Shown here one piece after another: positions 33,515 to 46,574 of a DNA stretch of 64,000 nt. The position numbers and the translations under genes are program-made. Origin of the DNA: Serpula lacrymans var. lacrymans S7.9. Its lineage: Eukaryota > Basidiomycota > Agaricomycetes > Boletales > Serpulaceae. The notes under the pieces are model-generated. The model worked only from the letters and a program-made list of their open reading frames with translations. It did not search any database and had not been told where the DNA came from. How positions within the stretch are numbered: the first letter of the stretch is position 1; the number at the start of each line of letters is the position of its first letter. The DNA is taken from assembly GCF_000218685.1 (NCBI RefSeq), contig NW_006763295.1, forward strand, positions 372,001-436,000, written 5' to 3'.

Positions 33515-36500
33515 ATGGATTCGGAGAAAGGCCTCCCTCTTCATCGCAACCTCGATCGAGTCCCAAGAAATGTGCGCCCAGTACAAAAAGCCGGCAAGAC
33601 ATTTGTACTCCTCGCATCTCTTTTGACTTTACTTTACTGCTACGCCGAGTTTGCCTCTCTTTCATACGGTCATCATCATCAGACGATCACAGTTCCCTTG
33701 CATGCACAGGAAACCCTTGTTAAATGCCGTGCACTAAACACGCGACCAGGAGCATCTACCAACGAACGTTCGCAATCAGACAGGTTCCAGCCAGGGACAA
33801 ACCCAATAGTCATTCGTAATGCCTCTATCTGGACTGGCTTGGACAATGGTCTCGACGTGCTGCAGGCAGACTTGTTCTTGGACAAGGGTCTCATCAAGTC
33901 AGTTGGAGAAATTGACCTAACCATACTTGCGAAGGATCGTACAAAGGAAATCACGGTTATAGATGCCCACGTGAGTTCTTCTCTAGCTTTTGCCTTGACA
34001 AGGTGTATTTACCAGCTGTATGCGCGTCTTAGGGAGCTTGGTTGACCCCAGGGTACGTGTCTACGTTTTCCAGCGCACAAAGATAAGCATAACACTTGGA
34101 TGTAGAATAGTTGATGTGCACTCGCACATTGCAGTTGATGCTGCGCCTGCACTATCAGGTGCAAGTGATGCCAACTCAATGAAAGGGTTGACTTTGCCTT
34201 GGTTGCGCTCAGTTGACGGCCTAAACACCCACGATGATAGTTACGCTCACTCGATCGCAGGAGGTGTAACTACTTCGTTGATTCTTCCGGGCTCAGCAGA
34301 TGCTATCGGTATTATTTCCCCAACATTTAAATTACAAATCTGCATACTGAATATACTCTCATAGGCGGGCAAGCATTTACTATTAAACTGCGTTCCACAC
34401 AAGAACGATCTTCGTCGTCTCTCTTGGTGGAGCCACCTTTCGGGTTAAATGGCTCAGATGTCGATTTAGAAGTCCCTCCTAGATGGCGTCACATGAAGTC
34501 AGTCTCTTTGCCTCTATTGAACGTTTCACTAATCGCATCACTAGGCACGCGTGTGGTTAGTCTGATAAGTTTGCTGTGTTGCGTCATTGATACTCATGAT
34601 CTTTCGTGACCACAATAGGAGAGAACCCTTGTACGTTTGTCGTCATACTGATCTTCCTAGTGCAATTCTGACAAGTCCGCAGCGCGATCATATTCTGGGA
34701 CACGAATGGATACTGTCTGGTCCTACAGAGAAGCGTGAGTAACTTCTAACTCGTTTCTCCGAGCAGAGCAACCTAACCATTTGTTTCCAGGTACAATCGA
34801 GCACGCCAGGTCAAGAATTCTCAAGATGAATATTGCTCCAAGGCTCTTGCGGGGGATTGGACCGGTCTTGGATCATTCCCAGAAAACTTTCAGTGGGAGG
34901 CCCTTGTTGATGTTCTAAGAGGAAAAGTCAAAGTAAGTGCATGCATATATGCCTATTTGGTCCCTAGATCTAACAGGGCTGGATAGGTTCATACTCATTG
35001 CTATGAAGCTGTGGATTTCGATGCCTTCGTCAGAGTATGACTTTTACTTGCGATTTTTGGCACAGTTATTTACCAAACGTCCTTGTAGCTATCCAATGAA
35101 TTTCAGTTCCCTGTCGCAGCATTCCATCATGCTCACGAGGCTTACCTTGTCTCAGATGTTCTGAAGAAAGCATACGGTTCGCGACTTTGTCTTTCGTACC
35201 ACAATTGTGCTCAAATCATTTGTAGAGCACCCGCCTGCTGTCGCTATGTTTGCCGCATTTTCTCGGTATGTGATTGCAAATTGTGACTTTTCTATATGAC
35301 CCTCCTAATTACTTCTTGTAGGTATAAACGCGAAGCTTACCGGCACTCCGAGTTCGCGCCTCGACTATTGCACGACGATGGCATCAAAGTCATCATGAAG
35401 GTTCATCACAACACATCTTTACCATGATATCATGATTCACTGATATTCTTGTTGTTATCAGAGTGATCATCCTGCTATCCAGTCTCGTTACCTCCTGCAT
35501 GAGGCACAGCAGGCTCACTATTACGGTTTACCTGAAAACGTTGCACTGGCTTCAGTCATCAGCACTGCTGCAGAAGTACTTGGATTGGACCATAGGCTGG
35601 GATACATCAAAGAAGGTAAATCTATTCTCACTCAAAAATGTGAACGCCGTTACTAACTTGACTCTCAAAGGATACGATGCAGGCTAGTCTGAATGCACTC
35701 ACAAATATTTTGATCACACTCATTTCCTTTGTAGATGTTGTTCTCTGGGACAGTCATCCCCTCGCCCTAGGAGCAACTCCCTTGCAAGTCATTATTGATG
35801 GTATCCCACAGATATCTTCTCCTCATGCATCGATCAAGCCCGCTTCCCTCCAATCTTCACCCACTACCCCAGATTTCGAAAAAGAAGCTGCAGACGCGAT
35901 TAAATACGAAGGTCTCCCACCTCTGGAGCCTTCGCGTACGGTAACAGATTTAGTGATTTTCTATAATGTATCGAGTGTATGGACGCGAGAAGCTGGCACT
36001 GTACAGGCGGCATTCGGGGTCCAAGAGGGCGAACCTAAGGGCGTGGTTGTTGTCGACAACGGACGAATTGTCTGCGCGAACGTGCTGGAGGCCGCTTGTG
36101 CTTCTTACATGCTATCAGGCTCAGCTCAGGTCGATTTACAGGGTGGATCTCTTGCGCCTGCCCTTGTGGCTGCAGGTTCTGCGATCGGATTGCAAGACAT
36201 TGCCGGGGAACCGTCCACTACGGACGGCACTGTCTATGATGCTATGAAAAGCATACCGAGTGTTGTTGGTGGTGATAGCAGTATCATCAAAGCAATTGAT
36301 GGTTTACAATACGGCAGTCGCGATGCATTGTAGGTCATCCATAGTTCTATATAATGCTCATTGCACTAATGTTCATCTCAAGGATCGCTCACCATTCTGG
36401 TGTGACGACCGCGATCACTGCGCCAACTTCGGACGGACTGCTTGGAGGGCTGAGTGCTCACTTTTCTTTAGGATCAGCTCATAGACTCCAGCAGGGTGCT

Positions 36501-37390
36501 GTCATCAATGATGTAGCTAGCGTACATGTAAAAATCAGGCACGTAGGAGAGCCCAGCGTGAGCACACAAATCGCCGCTCTGCGCCGACTCCTTCTGGAAC
36601 CTCAAGGCGGAGAAAGAGGCGAGTGGTTGAAACAAGTCACAAAGGTATGTTTTTGTGGTAACGACTTAGCGTCAGTTTTACTTAGCCTATGTTGCTATTC
36701 TTAGGGAGAGATACCTCTGGTAGTGGACGTTAAAAGTGCAGACATCATCGCGACCCTTCTAGTTCTGAAGAGAGACGTTGAAGCCGCTTCTGGCACTCCC
36801 ATCAAAATGACCCTCTTTAGAGCGGCGGAAGCACACCTTCTCGCCAAAGAGATTGCGGAGGCAAACGTAGGCGTAATTGTGACGCCTCCAAGGTCATTCC
36901 CATATACATGGGAGGGGCGACGCATGTAAGCACATCAGCCGTTTTATATAGATTCCATGATACTGACAATCGATTCTTTCCAGTTTATTAGGACCACCTG
37001 TAACAGAAGAAACGGTCGTCTCTGTACTCACCTCTCACAACGTCACTGTGGGGATTGGTCCGCAGGGCGTTGAAGAGGAAGAGCCAATGGCAGGTTGGGC
37101 AGTACGGAACTTGAAGTGGGATGCAGCTTGGGTAAGTTGCTCTCTGATTTCGCAGGGCTCATCTATCTTAAGCTATCGTGTCCGAATAGGTGTCTATTGG
37201 TTCTCATGGGGAAATAAGCAAAGCCCAGGCGTTAGCAATGGCATCCACCAATATCGAAACATTACTTGGTGTGCAGGTTAATCCCATCGACGGAGATATC
37301 GTGGCGACAAGTGGAGGAGACCTTCTTAGCTTCGAAGGGAAAGTTGTTGCTATTGTTTCACCCCGGAGGGGCCTGGTAGACATATTGTGA
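33515..37390 (+). CDS. Membrane-anchored amidohydrolase (carbohydrate-esterase-9-like), copy B, intact
   Basis: Nineteen exons join in phase to 958 codons: 33515-33970, 34033-34052, 34106-34308, 34365-34497, 34545-34555, 34619-34630, 34683-34734, 34791-34932, 34987-35034, 35089-35176, 35226-35265, 35322-35400, 35462-35615, 35671-35682, 35735-36329, 36383-36644, 36705-36925, 36984-37131 and 37190-37390. N-terminal signal anchor (LLASLLTLLYCYAEF). Metal-dependent amidohydrolase signature: HxH in VDVHSH, His in VHTHCYEAVDF and FHHAHEAY, Asp in MKSDHPA. A C-terminal region repeats a second, amidohydrolase-like half. Fungal genomes often label this family CE9, but the substrate is unknown. Its promoter and body are duplicated at 5712-10347, where the copy is dead. 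Intron 14 uses a GC donor. Confidence 0.93.
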
Positions 37391-37572
37391 CAGAGGGGAC
37401 AGCTATCCTATTAGAATGACATCTACAGAAACATAGGAGAAGATGGGTTATGAATTGTTCATCTCGATGAGTAGTGTTAGCATTATATCAGTGCAATGTA
37501 AATAGATGTACGATGCAATAGTACAAGTGTATTCGAGCTTCGATGGTATTACAGGTTGCTCTTCCCTATATT

Positions 37573-39753
37573 TCAAAGTTCGTTCCTGTTGGGGGAGACA
37601 ACCTCACCCAGGCGCTCCCACATCTGCAGAAACACACCGAGGCAGCCCATAGTCCGCTTCTTGCAAACCTCAATCAAATATTGCAGTTGGAATTGCAACC
37701 TGTTAATGAACTCGGGCCTATGGGACAAAGTGTCATGGCGCGTAGGTTCACCATGTCGGGGCTAACGACGTAACATCAGTAAGTCGATTAAGGGTTTCCC
37801 GAATGGTGAATAGGTACATACATTACCGACGACGGCCCGCTCAGCCTCGTTGATCAATCTTCTTGAATCGAAATCGCCAGTCTCCTTCCACATCTTCCTG
37901 AAGTCCTCCACCGCTTCTAAGCTTTCACTAAACCGGTGTAGGGTGTTGACCAAGGCAACTACTTCTGACCGTTGAAGTAGTTTGGTATTGCTGTGTGGAC
38001 TAAAGCTAATATAAGTAACAGTAGGTGCACGGCAGATTGAGAGGGACATACTTAAGCGCCTTTTCATCCATCTCAAACAGGATCTTCAGCGCTGTGGCTA
38101 AGCCCGTCGTTTGAACCTTGCCCCACAGCCTACATTTATCACACCCAACACAGTCCATAATTCGAGAGACATTGCGGAAGTGATTTTTGAATTCTTGTTT
38201 AAGAACCTTTTTTGAATTTATTAGCATAGTGCATTCTGTAAGGTCTTGAGGACTTGGCTTACATTGGCATTTTCTCCGCGGAACAATACGCTCTCATCAA
38301 ACTTGCCTACATGTTCAGCGATAGTAATCACGTTGGAAAGCTTGTTGAGAGTGTCATCGCCTTCAGGATTGTCAGAGTGATCGTGTGGAGTTGGAGTGGC
38401 GAGAGAGCAGTAATCATAAGCGGAAAGGTAAGGCCCAATACGTGCAACAGCGCGAAGGAGAAGGACTGTGTTGAAGTAGATGTATTGGAGCCTTTCTGGG
38501 TGTGAAGCTACGCGCGTAACAAAGCATTCCAGGTTTGGACTCTAATAACAGGTGTGAATATGCGAAGGGGTATAACAAAAGGGACCCATTAGCTCACCAT
38601 TTCTCCAGTGGTTTGATTAAGATATTCACGGCATATATGCGTTGAAATGGATGCATGTAAACCTTTGATAATAAAACTGGTTCGATACTCATGGATGCTA
38701 CCAGTCCACTGTTGACTCACCGGACACGATTTTATAGTAAACTCGCTTCTCGAGGCACGCTCCCGTACTTTCGTCCTCAGCAGCTGTGTCTTCCCTTAAA
38801 ACGTCTGACATGGTGTCAGGAAGCGTGACAAGGGATGGAGATTGGCCTGTCATGAGGTTCAGTTCCGACAAACCAAAGCAGTTTTCTTCATAGATTGACT
38901 TCCATACGCGGTGTGCCGAAGGACCTGAATAACCAGTATAGCGCTCGGGTATTTGAGATAGATCAACATAGTCCCCCTCTAGCATACAAGTAATCAGTCA
39001 TTGGACATAAGGCAAGAAAGGGATTATGAGAACTCACCAGTCATATCATCTAAGAAGCAGTAGTCTGAATCACGATAATAACATCCTGGTAGCTGTATCC
39101 GCTGGATTATACGTCAGAAATGTGTGACAAGAAAATGGCAAGTGGGAGCGCTTACTTGATCAGGTGGAGGAAGGTCTATTTTGCTGAGGGATGCAGCTCG
39201 CCATTTCTCAGGTATTTCGCTCTGTTATGGTACACCATTTAATTAGCTCAACCTTGCAATACCTGTGTAACGACATACCTCATCTACTGTTGTGATACCA
39301 CATTCTCTATTCATACAAAACCCATTTTCTTGCCAAAAGGGACAGTCGCGGTATAAATCAACCTAGGATGCATAAGCATACAAGTATAGATCAGTGGAAG
39401 TGGTGTGTACTCACCTGAAAGTATCTGAAGAACGGAGTATGCACAACCTCGTGTAAATTGCGATATAGCTCCGAATTTACACTCTCTATGGTCTCGTAAT
39501 CACACATTGTTGTTTCTATTGGACCCGCTTGCTGTGAAAGTAAGCAGCCGAAGTCGGTGAACAGATATTAAACAGGTGCAAGAACAGGACGTACGGCATG
39601 TTGACAGAACGACTCTTTTGCAGGTTGATGTTCGAGGACATTCTGCACTTGACCTTTCCGTATGAGCGTGTCTGATAGGAACGAAGTAGCTTCGATGCCC
39701 AAGGGGGAGAACACAAGCGCAAGACATGCTCTCTGGAGGTGCGTATGGCGCAT
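37573..39753 (-). CDS. ERO1: Endoplasmic reticulum thiol oxidase Ero1
   Basis: Flavoenzyme that reoxidises protein disulfide isomerase in the ER lumen, passing electrons to oxygen. Eleven exons fit in phase to 536 residues: 39595-39753, 39415-39531, 39279-39362, 39156-39221, 39038-39092, 38721-38978, 38598-38662, 38263-38541, 38052-38206, 37822-38005 and 37573-37761. Secretory signal at the N-terminus ([16 protein letters not shown]). The shuttle pair is CMNREC, the family block [14 protein letters not shown] is intact, and the active site is CVGCDKC. The last exon-intron border is my least certain join. Convergent with amidohydrolase copy B (182 bp apart) and divergent from the aldo-keto reductase. 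Confidence 0.95.
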
Positions 39754-40292
39754 TGAAAGGCGGTAAAGAACGAAAGAAAGCCTTCAATAAGGTTTATACG
39801 ATGTGGTTGATAACAAGGAATGCTTGAGATTCCTGTCGAATGGCTTGCGCTAGAAAACCAGTGTTGGGTGTTTGCTGAATAAATGTTCCACGTCGTCTCA
39901 AGCGTCTCCAATAATTCAATCGGGTCACGTGATGTCATTCGATCTACAGACTTCGGCTTGCTCGGCTCGGAAGACTTGATATTAACGCTCTTGATGCATG
40001 GTCAAAGCTATTAAGCTCAGTGCTTTATCTGGAGGTCGAAAAAATGCAATACGAACGAGTAAATGTGTATATTATCATGACATGCTTATGCTCACCATAG
40101 CGCTCTGCTGTTGACCTCATGTCTCGTGTTCAGGTGGTCACGAGAACTCTGACATGGACGTCCGTCTCCAACCCATTTATCTCTTTCGGTCCGCTTTCCC
40201 AGCAGATTCATATTTAGGTCAGATATACTGTACCAGAGATTCGGACACTTTCTTGCCTCGCCACCACCTTCAGCTTTATTGAAACCGTCACA
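39754..40292. promoter_or_regulatory. Divergent promoter region, ERO1 / aldo-keto reductase
   Basis: 539 bp between two start codons pointing apart. A TCACGTGATGTCAT element (CACGTG core at 39926-39931) lies about 175 bp from the ERO1 start. It resembles bZIP/bHLH targets; a role in the unfolded-protein response is only a guess. Confidence 0.4.
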
Positions 40293-41818
40293 ATGACTAC
40301 ACCATTTGTGCCCCTATTGAAATTGAACACCGGGGCATCTATTCCTGCTATCGGTGCGTTCTTGATCGAAGTCTATTGAATACATGTGGAGTACTTACTG
40401 TGCTTGCTTTCCCCAAGGCCTTGGTTGCTTCACAGGACACGACGACGAGAAGAGGAGGAAAGTCAAAGACTGGGCACTGACCGCCCTCAAGGTATGCCTG
40501 CTTCCATTAATGAACAAATGGCTGACTCCAACGCTCGTACTACAAAAGGCTGGTTACAGGCATTTGGACACCGCTTGGATGTACGGTAAGGTGCGTTTGG
40601 TTGGTTCTCATATTCACCTCACCCATTATTATACACTCGATCAGGTACCGAGAAGGCTGTAGGAGACGCTATAAGAGAGTTTGATATACCCCGGGATGAA
40701 GTCTTTGTGACGACTAAACTACCGTGAGTTTTACGCATGTTATAGCCAATACATTCCGGAAGCCGATTATTGATATCTCGCATGTTCAAGTTGGCATCAT
40801 CCTGGGTACGTTCATGAGTCTATAGACGAAAGTTTGAATAGTGCTGGCTTCGATTACTATGACCTAGTAAGTCGATGCTATGTTGTCTTTGTCATAGTTT
40901 TGAAGGATCTTTCGGTCTTTACAAGTACCTTGTCCACTTCCCTCAAGCATGCGAATATCCTGGTAGTTCTTATGTCCCTTCCTTTGCATTTCATGCTCAC
41001 AAGTTTCTAGAGGGGCGCGGAAGACCGCTAGACCCTGACGACCCGTATGCTATCAAAGCACTCGATAGCCCTACCTTCAATGATACATGGGCCGACATGG
41101 AAAAAGTGCTTGCCAGTGGCAAAGCCAGGGCCATTGGCGTCAGTAACTTTTCCATCAAGACGTCAGTAGTGTTAAGTACTAGATGAGGCGTCGGCTTACA
41201 TGCTCACTATTCGTCCTTGCAGACTCGAACAACTTCTCAAGACGGCCAACGTTGTTCCTGCTGTCAACCAGATAGAGTAAGCGGCTGCAATATTTCACCT
41301 GTCCGCCCGTCGTTCAAGTTCTTAATTATTAGGCTGCATCCTTACTTGGCACAAAATGACCTCCTGGAATACTGCAAAGAAAAGGATATTCTTGTCACAG
41401 CATACACTCCAACAGGTACGCAAGGGAATAACTTCTATATCATTTACTTACTGCTGTTCAACACATTTGCATTAGGCTATGAAATAGTTCGCAACGATCC
41501 TATAGTTAACCAGTTGGCCTCTAAGTACAATGTAACTGCCACGCAAATCATCTTAGCGTGGCATGTCGGGAGAGGTTGTGCCGTCGTCCCCAAGAGCGAG
41601 AACGAAGGACGTCAGAAAGAGAATATCAATGTACGAACGATTTCTTCCATGATTTTCGAAATTTCGATTGTATAACTGATTCCGTCTCACAGTTGCCAAC
41701 GTTGAGTGCGGAAGACATGGTGATAATAAGCAGCTTGGATCGGAATCAGAGAGTGTGTAACTTTCCCAATGAGTTAGGCAAAATATACGGCTGGACGCCG
41801 GAGCAGTTCGGATGGTAG
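40293..41818 (+). CDS. Aldo-keto reductase
   Basis: NAD(P)H-dependent carbonyl reductase of the AKR superfamily; ATG at 40293, TAG at 41816-41818. About ten exons join in phase. Motifs: LNTGASIPAIGLG, the GYRHLDTAWMYG block with catalytic Asp and Tyr, Lys in TTKLPWHH, His in YLVHFPQA, the strand GKARAIGVSNFSIKTLEQL, Asn/Gln in PAVNQIELHP, and the cofactor loop VVPKSENEGRQKEN. The short C-terminal tail ends TPEQFGW. The substrate cannot be told from sequence. Confidence 0.93.
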
Positions 41819-42090
41819 GAGCTGGTATGTACGTAGTGGTTCGTATGCTGCCTCAGTTCCTTTCGACATATGCAATGGAATTTGATCTTGTTTTCGCGAG
41901 AGTCGGGGTAGGAAGTACGAGTTCACTCACCGAAGGGAGTTGAAGAATTGGAACGCACAGTGGCTTTAAACTGAGAGGCATGGAAATACTCGTCGTGTCA
42001 AGTGCAATCTGCGATTCTACAATCCTCAAGCTCGAGAATAAATTAAGACTATATCGCTGATCTCTACCACACACTATGTTGACCCAAATA

Positions 42091-42742
42091 TCAATGTCCA
42101 TGGCCATGATGTGGAGCCTGCTCGAATTGCAATCCGCTAAAATGGAGAGGCAATTTAAGAACATGATCATCTATGAATGTGCATCACTCACCAATATCTG
42201 CAAGATAAGATTTGAGACACAGTAAATCAAGTCTTTCGTTATCACTTTACGCAGGTACTTTGTACACTTACCCGCAAGGACGTGGTCCAGGTCGGTCCTA
42301 TCGTGGCAGAATGGCTTTAGACATGCTGAAGTTCAACAAGTGATAGCCGCTCACCAAATTGATATATATCTTCGGGTGCCCGAGCGGCCCTCCTCCTGAA
42401 GCAGAAAAAGTTAACTTCCACTATAGTGAATCGTTTAAAGAAGCACCCACCTCCATCACATACTGCTTTTCGCCCGTCCACAAGCCTTATGGGTTCCTGG
42501 TTAATGAGATCCATCGCATTCACAGGATTAGGCTGCAGCTCCATGGCAGTCTGCTCGAAACGTGGCCCGACAAGGGGGACGGTGAGTGGGTTCTTGGCTA
42601 CTGTTGTCGAAGGAGTCTTGGGTGACTCTGCAGGTGGGGCGGATGGGAGGAGCGTGGATAACGCGGAAGACTGATAGGATGGTGATGAAAAGGCAGGAAA
42701 TCTGACTTTTGTAAGTCGCCGAGTGAGGTTTGAACTGAACAT
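42091..42742 (-). CDS. Complex I zinc-finger subunit, NDUFS6-like (13 kDa)
   Basis: Mitochondrial NADH:ubiquinone oxidoreductase subunit, a zinc-binding accessory protein needed for late assembly. Five exons give 136 residues: 42451-42742, 42355-42395, 42272-42297, 42192-42197 (6 nt) and 42091-42136. The N-terminus is basic and Ser-rich, a likely mitochondrial targeting peptide. Conserved blocks: [40 protein letters not shown] and the zinc motif CGYCGLQFEQ, preceded by the other ligands Cys and His. The tail is HHGHGH. The tiny fourth exon supplies A TAT TG, completing the CGYC motif. Confidence 0.93.
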
Positions 42743-43078
42743 TGGTGCCGTTGGACAATCGTTGTTCAGTATTACACTTGTTTTCGAGGTTTGCTACGAT
42801 CCCGAGTTTTCGACGTGCCGGTAACTTCCGGGCGTGCGTTGTTTGTTCGTTGTGGCATAAGTCATCGTTGGGCCACAATGAACTCCGCGGCGGCTCGTGA
42901 TGAACACTATGTCATCGGGCCTCCTATCTCAAGTGTACTTTTGCTTCTCACATATTCTCACAGGCGGGGAATATTCAATACTCATCAGTGCTCTGTCAGC
43001 ATACGTGTATTCTAGAATATAAAACAAACATACGACACCCGCCCTAGTACCGACATTTAATCCTAAACGCTCTCATCC
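42743..43078. promoter_or_regulatory. Divergent promoter region, NDUFS6 / epoxide hydrolase
   Basis: 336 bp between two start codons facing apart. No specific site recognised. Confidence 0.4.
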
Positions 43079-44729
43079 ATGGCGCAAGAATCAACGTTTG
43101 AGATCGCCATCCCCGACAAAAGCCTTGAAAACTTACGCGCAAAACTCGAACTCACTACTTTCCCGGACGAGCTTGAGGATGCAGGCTGGAAATATGGTGC
43201 CCCTCTCGCTGATATAAAGCGTCTCGTAGGCAGGTGGAAGGATGGTTATGACTGGCGCAAGCATGAGAAAGCGTTGAATGACGAGTTGCCCATGTACACT
43301 CGTGACATCGAGGTTGAAAACCATGGGGCGCTGAACATACATTACGTCCACAAGAAGAGTGAGGTGGTCGATGCGATTCCATTGTTGTTCGTTCACGGGT
43401 GTAAATTCTTTTCTCTTTGATTCGGCCATTCGTTGTTCATGAATACGGGTTTCGTTCTAGGGCCGGGGAGCTTCTTGGAAGTCCGCAAAATACTACCTTT
43501 GCTAACAGAAGTCTCTCCCGAGCACCCAAGTTTTCATGTCGTTGCTATGAGCTTGCCAGGATATGGATTCTCAGAAGGCCCACGCAAACAAAATTTTGCA
43601 GGGTCTCAATATGCCGAGGTACACTTAGCCTTTACAATTTACCGTAATGATACTGATGTCGGATAACCTTTTACAGGTAGGAAACAAACTGATGCTTGCT
43701 TTAGGTTACAACGAGTATGGTAAGTCCAGACGTTTGCATCGGACTGAATGCTACAATATGAATTCACTCATCTATTCGCGATGCTCTCAGTTACACAGGG
43801 TGGTGACTGGGGCTACATGGTGCGTCTTGTTCTGTTTTCGCTCTTTTTCATTCCGCTGAGATAGGAAGAATAGATAACTAGAAAGATAGCTAATCTCTAC
43901 GGCGGAAAACACAGCAAGGCATGGCACACGAACCTTCCTGTGTGAGCCCATTTGTTTCCGTCTTGTGAACGTCCTCGTCGTCTTACGCTGCAATGATATG
44001 TATAGCGGCCAGCCACCCCAGTTGCTAAGCTCCCCTCTTTCCTTTTTGGCAATGCTTGTGAAGCCTTTCACCAGTGCAGAAAAGGCTGGGATCGAGAGGA
44101 CCATGTTGTTCAGACAAAAAGGATCAGGATATTTTGAGGAACAGAGTACTCAACCTCAGACCCTTGGGTACGGGTTGTCAGATAGTCCGGTCGGCTTACT
44201 GGCATGGATATACGAAAAACTTGTCAACTGGACAGACGAATATAAATGGGACGACGATGAGGGTGAGTCTTGGCGGCTTCATATCTTTCGTCATTGATTG
44301 ATGAGGACCCGTCTGAATGCATCAAGTCTTAACGTGGATATCAATTTACTGGTTCTCGCGTGCGGGCCCAGCGGCTTCGGTAAGGATCTATTTCGAGGTG
44401 ATGCACAACAACGATAGAAGCAAGGTCATGCTCTCGGGGCCTGCACCTACTATTCCGATGGGTGTGTCGCATTTTCCCAAGGAACTGGTAGCATTGCCTA
44501 GAGCGTAAGTCACACATCCTAAGCCCTTGCTGACTTGCGCCGGTAGCTGATGATTACGGACAGGTGGATTCGCTCGACGGGAAATTTGGTATATGAAGGT
44601 GAACATGATAGCGGTGGTCATTTTGCTGCACACGAGAAGCCGCATGAATTGGTTGGAGACGTCCGTAAGATGTTTGGGAAGGGAGGCCCTGCTTTTGGAG
44701 TGGTTTCAGGAAAAACAGGTTACGCGTAA
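43079..44729 (+). CDS. Epoxide hydrolase, microsomal type
   Basis: Opens epoxides to diols with water. The N-terminal EHN domain (IPDKSLENLRAKLELT) is followed by an alpha/beta-hydrolase fold. The oxyanion-hole HGWPGSF is rebuilt across the first intron. The nucleophile Asp is in VTQGGDWGY, the catalytic His in the final exon (DSGGHFAAHEKP), and the motif MLALGYNEY is typical. About eight exons join in phase from ATG 43079 to TAA 44727-44729. No N-terminal membrane helix is seen, unlike the mammalian microsomal enzyme. It is followed by a P450 and a second, broken epoxide hydrolase gene. Confidence 0.92.
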
Positions 44730-46574
44730 ACCGTTGTCAGGATCAAATGCTCGGTTCGAATCGTGTCATACGTACAATTCCTTTTCTTGTTGTTGCATTA
44801 CTTCAAGTTCTTACTACAAATTACTGTCGGTCTGCAAGCTGGCCTGAACCGAAATCATATTTTGCTGGTATAATACCCCGTTAGTGGGTGAGTAGAGGAA
44901 TTGTCGGATATGAATTAGTGCTTTTCACGAGGGAACGATGCGACTCGTGGTGCTCAGACCGATGAAAAGTAGCGCGTGCCAGCTTTGATTGTAACCATGA
45001 ATTTTAACAATCAAAGTTGTTTATACGTCTACCCGCGCAAAGACTATCTGAGGAACAGATTAAGCCATAGCAAACAAGAGGCTCGAGACGAAGTACCTGT
45101 ACCATGTAGTGCTCAACTTCATTTTCACGCTAGCTTCGGTGGTGGACGTTGTTCGTAGTGAAGACTTGATCGACGGGTGGATCATGATGACCCGGAGAGG
45201 AGGGGATTTAACGAACTGGAACAAAATAATTGACAGCACATATGCCAATAATCGGGTGCATTCTGGGGTTCAAGTTCATCTCGTCATAATGAACAGACCG
45301 TGCCATGCCTCATCGTTTCCATCCTCAAGTTGTAGTCGTAGATCTAGAAATGCTATAATAGCATTGAGCGCCCAAAATGCATACGTGATGCATCCTCCTC
45401 GCATGGATGTGCTCGGCGCACATTATGGAGACGAATACTCTTCCGAATGCGAACTGGCACGTTTCATAGCACAGGTGCAAATGATTAGTAAGCCCCTAAT
45501 TTTTTCCAGTAAAGTCGCATATTGTTCAAGTTGTTTTCCTAACCAGGCATGATAGACACATGCATGTGTGGGATACGGGGCACGAGGGAAGAAGCACAGG
45601 AATGGGTGGACACCAAGCACAAGGGTGAGGACGGTGAGTGGCCATGACGAGAATGACAGTGACTAAAACGGTAGAGACGAAGAAGATATGAATCGAGCTT
45701 AACGACGAAATACCTGTTTGAGAAGGGTATGGGACTCTTTGTGGTTCCATCACATCACATTGCCAACGATCAATGATCAAGAGGCAGTCCAAGGAACGGA
45801 ATGGTGCACTTATTGATATACAGTCACACATACATCCCCTGATAGCATTTTTGGAAGGGACAAAAACTTGATACAGACTCCCTCAGGAACCTGAGTCGAA
45901 GAAAGAAAAAAGGTATACGTGACGAGCTATCACAATACTCATTGATCCAACGTCTAAGGACTTACCGCATCAACTTGAATAAACACAGTTTCAAACTGGG
46001 CTGAGCATATCCGAGATCCTAGTCGTCACGGTGTCCGAAGGGGGGAGGTCTTTCAATTGAAACTTAAGTACTCACTTTAACCTTATTGGCAGCAGAACGT
46101 AACCAGGTCTTGTATAGCATACTAGCTTGTTTCAAGTGAGAGCAATGTCCAAAAATTCACATCATGACTTGGTAGACCATTCTGTTGATGCCCTTGACAC
46201 CGCGGTTACGATAGTTGAGGCCTACCTGTGACCAAAACAGATGGGACAATTGAGCCTGCCACCATACAATCGTATGCTCAGCGCTCAACAGACTCGGATG
46301 CGAAGTGCAAAAAATACCTAAAGGATATATATCGTGAGTACGGTTGTGACCGTGACTCTCTTCCACTGACTTGGACATGTACGACATACTTATACTAGTA
46401 ATTACTGACAGGCCATATACACATGCACAACTTGCTCTTCAAAGATACATTAACGCTCAGTAATTCTGATGCTGCCTCTTCGGAGATAGCATTGATGGCC
46501 AGAGTCCTATCTTGTTTTATAGCGGCACAGAGCTGTCAGATCGTTACCTTTCCCCAACCCGTCAAGGACGAATA
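44730..46574. other. Gene-poor stretch between epoxide hydrolase and P450
   Basis: 1.8 kb. Several short open frames on both strands (the longest about 147 codons at 45109-45552) lack recognisable protein character and are not called. No repeat or RNA gene seen. Confidence 0.45.

Noticed and set aside
44750..44780. GGTTCGAATCG resembling a tRNA T-loop
   Set aside because: The flanking sequence does not fold into a cloverleaf by eye: no matching acceptor stem or D-arm.
45109..45552. 147-codon plus-strand frame
   Set aside because: Composition irregular, no recognisable motif, no splice-linked exons; not enough to call a gene.
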